Source: Tetramitus jugosus
Taxonomy: Eukaryota > Heterolobosea > Eutetramitea > Acrasida > Vahlkampfiidae
Assembly: GCA_937625935.1 (NCBI GenBank)
Contig: OW569375.1
Coordinates: 62,001 to 126,000 of the forward strand
Direction of reading: 5' to 3'
Length of the DNA: 64,000 nucleotides
The position numbers and the translations under genes are program-made. The notes under the pieces are model-generated. The model was given only the letters and a program-made list of their open reading frames with translations, made no database searches and was not told where the DNA came from. This document shows, in pieces, positions 59,010-64,000 of this stretch; within the stretch, counting starts at the first letter, position 1; each line of letters begins with the position of its first letter.

Positions 59010-59245
59010 GAGAGACAACTATTTGACATGATCTACCAAAAAAGAAAATGAATAGGTGCTCACCACACCTATCATTACAACAAGAGGACCAACAATCGTG
59101 ATAATGATCCGTATTGTTCGCTCACAAAAATAAATTGATACTTTATACGAACCATCATTTGACGACGAATCATTATGGTGCTTGTATACAATGAGCATTT
59201 TTTATTTGATATCCGCATCTCAACCAAGTTCTTGCCACTATCTTT

Positions 59246-59322
59246 CTGCTTTGATAATTGTCATGATACAATACAGGCACGCAATGACCCTTCAACAATG
59301 TATCAGTCATGTATAAAAACAG
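59246..59322 (-). promoter_or_regulatory. SECIS element of the selenocysteine GPx
   Basis: In the 3' UTR, 55 nt after the GPx stop, the minus strand folds as a type-1-like SECIS. Helix I is CTGTTTT with AAAGCAG (7 bp). The quartet is ATGA (59310-59307) opposite TGA (59263-59261). Helix II is TGATACA with TGTATCA plus weaker inner pairs, and the apical loop begins with AA (59292-59291), 14 nt after ATGA. All core elements are present in correct order and spacing. Confidence 0.82.
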
Positions 59323-59377
59323 TTTGATCTGAGCCTCGAACGGGAGAATTAGACTTTTGGGACCAATTGTAAAGCTT

Positions 59378-59953
59378 TTACAAAAGCTTGGCAATATCAT
59401 TCTCAAAGCTTAATGGTCCAGTAGTGCTTGCATATCTGTGCAACACTTCACCTTGCTTATTGACCAAGAACTTTGTGTAGTTCCATTTGATTTCATTGGT
59501 CAAGAAACCTGCAGCCTTCTTTTTGAGGAAGGCATACAATGGATGAGTGGTCGAACCATTGACATCAATCTTTGCAAATAAACGATAGGTGGCACCCTTG
59601 TTCTTTGCAAATTCCTTGATTTCATCGGGGGTACCAGGTTCTTGGCCGCCAAATTGATTACATGGAAAAGCTAACACTTCAAAACCTCTTGAATTATACT
59701 TTTCATAGAGTGTTTGCAATTCAGCTGTGCATATCAAGTCACACAACGTGTAAGTGAGCCGAGCTGAACAACAACAGTTGTGATGACGATCCAAAACCAA
59801 AAAATGTGGTGTCGTGTACTTACTGTAATTTTTGGCGGCTAAACCTCACTTGGAGGCAACATTGACTACAATGACAACCTTGTCAGCGTAGTCTCGCATG
59901 GATACTTCATTGCCATCGATATCGGTGGCAGTAAAGTCGTAAAAGTGTGACAT
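59378..59953 (-). CDS. Selenocysteine glutathione peroxidase (GPx4-like)
   Basis: Minus-strand exons 59953-59824 and 59724-59378 are joined by a 99-nt phase-1 intron (GTAAGT...ACAG); 158 residues counting selenocysteine. Codon 36 is TGA at complement(59846..59848), exactly where GPx enzymes have the catalytic Cys or Sec: VVNVASK-U-GLAAKNY-T across the join. The frame then continues with ELQTLYEKY, FEVLAFPCNQFGGQEPG (catalytic Gln), IKWNYTKFLV (catalytic Trp) and ends at TAA. It lacks the oligomerisation loop of classical GPx1, so it is probably a monomeric GPx4-type enzyme reducing lipid hydroperoxides. The start MSHFYDF gives the usual short cytosolic N-terminus. If UGA were a stop, the protein would end before its active site, and every later GPx motif would have no reading frame. 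Confidence 0.93.
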
Positions 59954-60085
59954 GATATGTTTTGTTTGTTTCGGTTTGGTTCCAGAGAAAGAGGAAAAAT
60001 GCGCACAAGTGGTTCGAGTTCTTGATGGCGATTCAAAGAGAACAAGACGGCTAAAAGACGGGAATTTAAACCACAAACAGTGTGT

Positions 60086-62455
60086 TTATACTGTAAAAGA
60101 TACATGAGAGTAGGACATTTGGAGCATATCTAGGACCTCCTTGGAGAGCAGAGGACATTTTTCAACTTTCAACTCCCGAAGTCCACTTCGTTTTAGGTGA
60201 CGGCATGAAGAATTAGAACTGTTTGCTACTTCTTCTTGGATGCGCTTTGGATTGCACAGTGTGTTGCACAGCTTCTTGAGCACCGTGTCCGTAATATTGT
60301 TGCACTCACTAACGTCTAACCGGATCAGATAGATACACAAACCAACATAATCGAGTCCAGTGTTGTCAATCTGATAGCACTTTCTCAGTTGCAAGTCTTC
60401 TAGGTGATGCAGAGTTGTCAGGAATCCCAAGCCGCGGTTTGTAAATTGTCTGCAACCGGTGAGATTCAATTGTTGCAACGTATTACCCAAATGTTCGCTA
60501 ATGTACTCAAGGGACAGATCTGTAATATTGTCACAACGCTTGAGATTCAACACCGTAAGATTGGGAGAGCCTTCTACAATGGTCTTAATACCTTGATCTG
60601 TAATGTGGTCTGAAAATGCAAGTACTAGTTCCTTCAAGTTCTTTGTCCACATATTTAAATTGTTCATACAACTGTCGCTTGTTAATTTACAACCCATCAT
60701 AGTAATACGCTCTAGTTTGGGTAATCCATCTGGAGCATCAATTCCTGATAGAGTAGCCTTATCACAACCTGTTAGATTCAGCGACTTTAGACCCTTACAC
60801 GCGTTGAGAATGTACGATAATCCCTTGTTGGTTATAAATCTACAGCATTGCAGATTCAGTACTTCAAGGGCAGTCAACTGGCTTATACTTTGAAGTCCTT
60901 CATCAGTAATTTTGTGACAGAAGGTCACGTCCAAAAATTGAAGCGTATTCTTGGATTTACTAGTGGCCAAGTGCCGAAGTCCAAGATCACTAATGTGCAC
61001 ACAGCCAGTGAGATCCAAACTGACAAGATGTTCAAACTGAGCTAGATAAATCAGAGCATTATCGTTCACCTTGGTGCAGCCTTTCAGATTGAGATCTCTC
61101 AAGTTTTGACAAAAGAATGTCAAATATTTGATTCCGTTTTCGGTGATGTGATGACAACCAAGAAAGTTTAGAGACTTGAGTGTGTGCAGTCCATAATGTG
61201 GCTCCACACCACTCTTTTGGGAATGGTTCTGTCTCTGATCTCCTGATCTTGGTGGTGGATACACATAAGAGATGTGAGTGTAGTACTGAAGGTTGTACGA
61301 GTTTGAAACGCCAAATTTTTGCAAATGTACGCGCTTCTGGTTCGCCAATTGAGCCAATCTTCTCTGGGATGCTGTTATTCTCAATTCGGAGTGAGATGAG
61401 ATTTCACTCATCGAATTGTAGGAACCAGACTCAGAACTGAACTCATCTTCGTCCACCAATGTAAAATCATTTTGTGTGTCCAGGTCACTGTCTTCATAGA
61501 TTGTGTCACCAGTGAATGAACCAGTCATATCATCCAAACTGTCCAAATGAGACTCATAATCAAAATTAAAGTCGTACGAACCAGACAATGGATCATCCTT
61601 TGGTACAGACAAATAATCTGCATTACTATAAATGTACTTGTGAGCCAATTGTAACAATCCCTTGTCTGTGAGTTGAAAATCTTCACTTGAACCAGTGTTG
61701 CACAGATCCAACGACTCCAATCGAACAAATTTGCGAACGACTTGAACAAAATTGTCCTCTTTCATTCTTCGTAGCTTGCCTCGAACTTCCACAGTGTGAG
61801 CGCACTGGAACCACAAGACTGCAAATCGACGACTCACTCGCGCAGTTCTTGCCAAATCAACTACAGGTACGTAGCGGAATATAGACATGACCAATTCATC
61901 TGGTAGGTGATCAAAGCAAATCTCAACATCATCATCCACAAATGAAGTATCATCTGAACATACATCCAGCTCTGATTCTCCGAGGTACTTATTGTTGTTG
62001 CTATTATGGTATTGATTCTTGTTGTTGGATGATTGTAGTTTTGTGGATGGACGAGTCCATGGTGCGGTTACTGTTGTCGTTGTTGTTGTTGTTGTTGGGA
62101 ATCGTTGCTGGATTCTAGGATCAGAACCGTAGTAGGGCGACAGGAATTGCTTCTTTTTTGAGCGGGAACCAGAGGAGCGCACCGGAGAATTTTTGCTCGA
62201 TTTACTGCGTCGCAAGAGTTGTTTTTGAAGCTTGAGTTTTTGGATTTGTTGTTCGTTTAGGTTGATTGTTGATGCAGTGTCAATGACCAAGTGTGGTGTG
62301 CTGGATACACACACATGTGCGTTCAACAATGATGAGGACGATGATTTTTTCGGTTGTTGAGAGGCACTATTACTATTGTTGTTGCTAGTGAGGGGAGTGG
62401 TAGGTTTGACACCGGAGCCTTTCGTGCCCACAGAAGGAACCTTGTTGTTGTGCAT
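60086..62455 (-). CDS. F-box/leucine-rich repeat protein (FBXL)
   Basis: The 789-residue protein has a disordered Ser/Thr/Asn-rich N-terminal 170 residues and an F-box (about 180-220: FDHLPDELVMSIFRYVPVVDLARTARVSRRFAVLW). An acidic spacer follows, and then at least twelve cysteine-containing leucine-rich repeats of the AMN1/FBXL type (LNLKGCTKVNDNALIYLAQ, LDVTFCHKITDEGLQSIS, LNLTGCRQFTNRGLGFL). The repeats form the substrate-binding horseshoe of an SCF ubiquitin ligase. A single exon; the ATG is the first in frame. Confidence 0.92.
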   Translation of the reverse strand: MHNNKVPSVGTKGSGVKPTTPLTSNNNSNSASQQPKKSSSSSLLNAHVCVSSTPHLVIDTASTINLNEQQIQKLKLQKQLLRRSKSSKNSPVRSSGSRSKKKQFLSPYYGSDPRIQQRFPTTTTTTTTVTAPWTRPSTKLQSSNNKNQYHNSNNNKYLGESELDVCSDDTSFVDDDVEICFDHLPDELVMSIFRYVPVVDLARTARVSRRFAVLWFQCAHTVEVRGKLRRMKEDNFVQVVRKFVRLESLDLCNTGSSEDFQLTDKGLLQLAHKYIYSNADYLSVPKDDPLSGSYDFNFDYESHLDSLDDMTGSFTGDTIYEDSDLDTQNDFTLVDEDEFSSESGSYNSMSEISSHSELRITASQRRLAQLANQKRVHLQKFGVSNSYNLQYYTHISYVYPPPRSGDQRQNHSQKSGVEPHYGLHTLKSLNFLGCHHITENGIKYLTFFCQNLRDLNLKGCTKVNDNALIYLAQFEHLVSLDLTGCVHISDLGLRHLATSKSKNTLQFLDVTFCHKITDEGLQSISQLTALEVLNLQCCRFITNKGLSYILNACKGLKSLNLTGCDKATLSGIDAPDGLPKLERITMMGCKLTSDSCMNNLNMWTKNLKELVLAFSDHITDQGIKTIVEGSPNLTVLNLKRCDNITDLSLEYISEHLGNTLQQLNLTGCRQFTNRGLGFLTTLHHLEDLQLRKCYQIDNTGLDYVGLCIYLIRLDVSECNNITDTVLKKLCNTLCNPKRIQEEVANSSNSSCRHLKRSGLRELKVEKCPLLSKEVLDMLQMSYSHVSFTV

Positions 62456-62660
62456 GTCGCGTGTTTTGTTTGTTGTTTGTTTTGACCAAACTGAATTTTT
62501 AGCTTTGGGCTGTCACTCAGTGACGAATTCTCCAACAAACAACGAACTGTGCACGAACATACGACGGTGGTAAACACCAAGATAATCTCTCAATATTTTA
62601 TGAAATAAACATTTCGGTTTCTCCTATCATTCATGAAACGACGCCATTCACTCAAATTGT

Positions 62661-62671
62661 TTGGGCGCCAA
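62661..62671. promoter_or_regulatory. Possible E2F-like motif upstream of FBXL gene
   Basis: TTGGGCGCCAA lies 206 bp before the FBXL ATG and 42 bp before tRNA-Ile. It is a weaker match than the sites at 6537 and 52796. Confidence 0.3.
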
Positions 62672-62712
62672 TAATTTTTTTGGTACATCCATGAAAATTC
62701 TATTAATATCTA

Positions 62713-62785
62713 GGTCGTTTAGCTCAGACGGTAGAGCGTTGGTCTAATAAGCCATTGGTCGCAGGTTCGATCCCTGCAACGACCA
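62713..62785 (+). tRNA. tRNA-Ile (AAT)
   Basis: A 73-nt cloverleaf: acceptor GGTCGTT with AACGACC and discriminator A, D-arm GCTC/GAGC, anticodon loop CTAATAA with AAT at 62746-62748, and T-arm GCAGG/CCTGC with loop TTCGATC. The top pair of the anticodon stem is T-T. No intron. TTCTTTT follows at once as terminator. Confidence 0.95.
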
Positions 62786-63141
62786 TTCTTTTGAGTGTCT
62801 ATCAAGTATTTTTAGAATAATCTCATAGTTACAACAAGCGCAGAATTTATCGGTGAAAAACATTCTGATAACAACAGCCGAACAACAACAAAATAATTTC
62901 ACTTCTTGTCATTGTCCAACGTTGTCCAACCAACGAAACATTTTATATTGAGAGAATTCACAGCTCCCCTCTCTCTGTACATAGCTAACTACAACAACAA
63001 CAACTCTGGAAACAAAACTGCACAAAACATTGTTTTCTTCAATCGCCCAGTCTCACAGTATTTCCTATCTATCGTACCATCCATATATCATTGAAGATTA
63101 CCTATTTCTGAAAGTTGACAACTGAAAACAATCATTACGCC
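62786..63141. other. Spacer after tRNA-Ile
   Basis: A/C-rich sequence with CAACAA runs leading to the ATG at 63142. Nothing coding is supported. Confidence 0.45.
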
Positions 63142-63724
63142 ATGAAGAGAACACTTGAAGACAGGTAAGTGACTAGCTGTTTGTTTCGAAAGATGGATGA
63201 TTGATTTTTTGTGTCTTGTTCGTTCAATGTGTGTGACTTTGTATGCTCATCATTGCTTGTTTTTAACTGTCGATCAACAACAACAACAACAAAAACTTGA
63301 TACAAAAAATTATCATCGTCATCATGATTTGTCAAAACAACGTCGAATTGGGAAACATGATCACAGAAACACCACCACGACCACCACGACTACAATATCA
63401 AATAGTAACAATAACAACAATAACAACAACAACAATAGTAGCAGTGAAAGAAGAAAGAGAAGAAGAACAGCTGTTGCACCATCATCATCCACAGCATCAT
63501 CATCATCATCTCATTTGCACATTAGTGAACTGTTACCATCACCTTCATTGTATGATGCAATTCAGACGTTGCGTGATGATGATTTGCCATCCAAAAATCA
63601 ATTGCTTCATTATATTGAACAAGTAGAGAATGCAATTTCAAATCTGAGTGCAAGAGTCGAAGAATACAATTTTAATCATCAAAACAACAACCACAGTGAT
63701 CATCATCATCATCATGTGATCAAC

Positions 63725-63759
<35 letters not shown>

Positions 63760-64000
63760 TAATAGGAAGGATGAATTCAACAATAGTAATGACGATCAAC
63801 TGATACGCAACAAGAACAAAATTCAACAAATTTACTTTGAAAATCGGAAAAAGTGTCAAGAGGCATACAGTCAGTTTGATTCACTGCTGCCAGACAGTAT
63901 GCTACACTCATCTGCATCACCTGCTTCTTCTTCTTATTCTTTGTACAGTAGTGATGCAACATTGTTGGAGCCATTGAAACATGTGGGCAATTACAGTGAG
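63142..64000 (+). CDS. Unknown Asn/Ser/His-rich protein, 3' end cut by window
   Basis: Exon 1 is best read as 63142-63164 (MKRTLEDR, phase 2) with a GTAAGT donor; exon 2 then starts at 63367, the first AG downstream that restores the long frame (202-nt intron). It continues open to the window end. The visible part has poly-Thr, poly-Asn, a basic patch (ERRKRRRTA), a helical segment (ISELLPSPSLYDAIQTLRDDDLP, then QLLHYIEQVENAISNLSARV), a His run and another Asn run. The same frame is also open and protein-like before the chosen acceptor, so exon 1 may be wrong. No family is recognised. Confidence 0.6.
63721..63772 (+). repeat. AAT tract encoding poly-Asn
   Basis: A trinucleotide tract of AAC/AAT codons inside the last gene, giving about 12 Asn. 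It could be length-variable between strains. Confidence 0.85.

Noticed and set aside
59824-59848. TGA in GPx exon 1 taken as the gene's end or a pseudogene
   Set aside because: The frame continues with conserved GPx residues across a well-formed intron and a SECIS is present downstream.
63130-63772. CAA, AAT and CAT triplet runs considered as a CRISPR-like or satellite array
   Set aside because: The runs are simple trinucleotide codon repeats in a coding frame with no spacer structure.

Overview
This is a gene-dense stretch of eukaryotic nuclear DNA. Short GT-AG introns (58-202 nt where I could fix both ends) interrupt about a quarter of the genes, spacers are often under 100 bp, and genes lie on both strands. 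TAA, TAG and TGA all end genes, so the code is the standard one. In one gene a TGA is also read as selenocysteine. The gene content (transmembrane hybrid histidine kinases, kinesin-14, Mediator, SF3b, KICSTOR-like and F-box proteins) together with Gln, Asn and Thr runs fits a free-living amoeboid protist. A Naegleria-like heterolobosean is my best guess, but the sequence alone does not prove it.

Layout. 1-2.9 kb: 3' part of a hybrid histidine kinase and a small unknown gene. 2.9-6.4 kb (minus): a secreted or membrane-anchored protein, a decayed tandem duplicate, its intact nuclear-type parent, and PEX19. 6.6-12.4 kb: a coiled-coil protein with one intron, an SRI-domain protein and an ER-type J-protein. 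12.9-18.3 kb: a four-exon serine carboxypeptidase with an EGF-like tail, RFC2, and a four-exon TMEM181-like membrane protein. 18.6-22.8 kb: tRNA-Lys, kinesin-14 and a Dabb protein. 22.8-26 kb (minus): a second hybrid histidine kinase, a near copy of the first in opposite orientation. 26.5-36.8 kb: an F-box/SUKH protein, a KICS2-like protein, SF3B4, importin-9 and PUS3. 37-44 kb: a tiny gene, a Rad52-like protein, MED16, endonuclease V and a SIM/zinc-finger protein. 44-51.4 kb: SF3B2, a PAQR receptor, a YdjM-like membrane protein and two unknowns. 51.4-56.2 kb: a WD40 protein, an F-box protein whose N-terminus copies the histone H3 tail, and an ankyrin protein. 57.5-64 kb: a poly-Q leucine-rich protein, selenocysteine glutathione peroxidase with its SECIS element, an F-box/LRR protein, tRNA-Ile and the first part of an Asn/Ser-rich gene.

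The genes are mostly unrelated housekeeping and signalling functions, with some themes. DNA replication and repair is represented by RFC2, ENDOV, the Rad52-like protein and the SIM/UBZ-type protein. Splicing and RNA modification by SF3B4, SF3B2 and PUS3. SCF-type ubiquitin ligase adaptors by at least three F-box proteins. Perfect or near-perfect E2F-type motifs sit in several divergent promoters, notably those of RFC2 and of the H3-tail-mimic F-box gene, which suggests S-phase control. The strongest leads are the H3-tail mimic, the Sec-GPx with SECIS, the gene-converted kinase pair and the KICS2 homologue.
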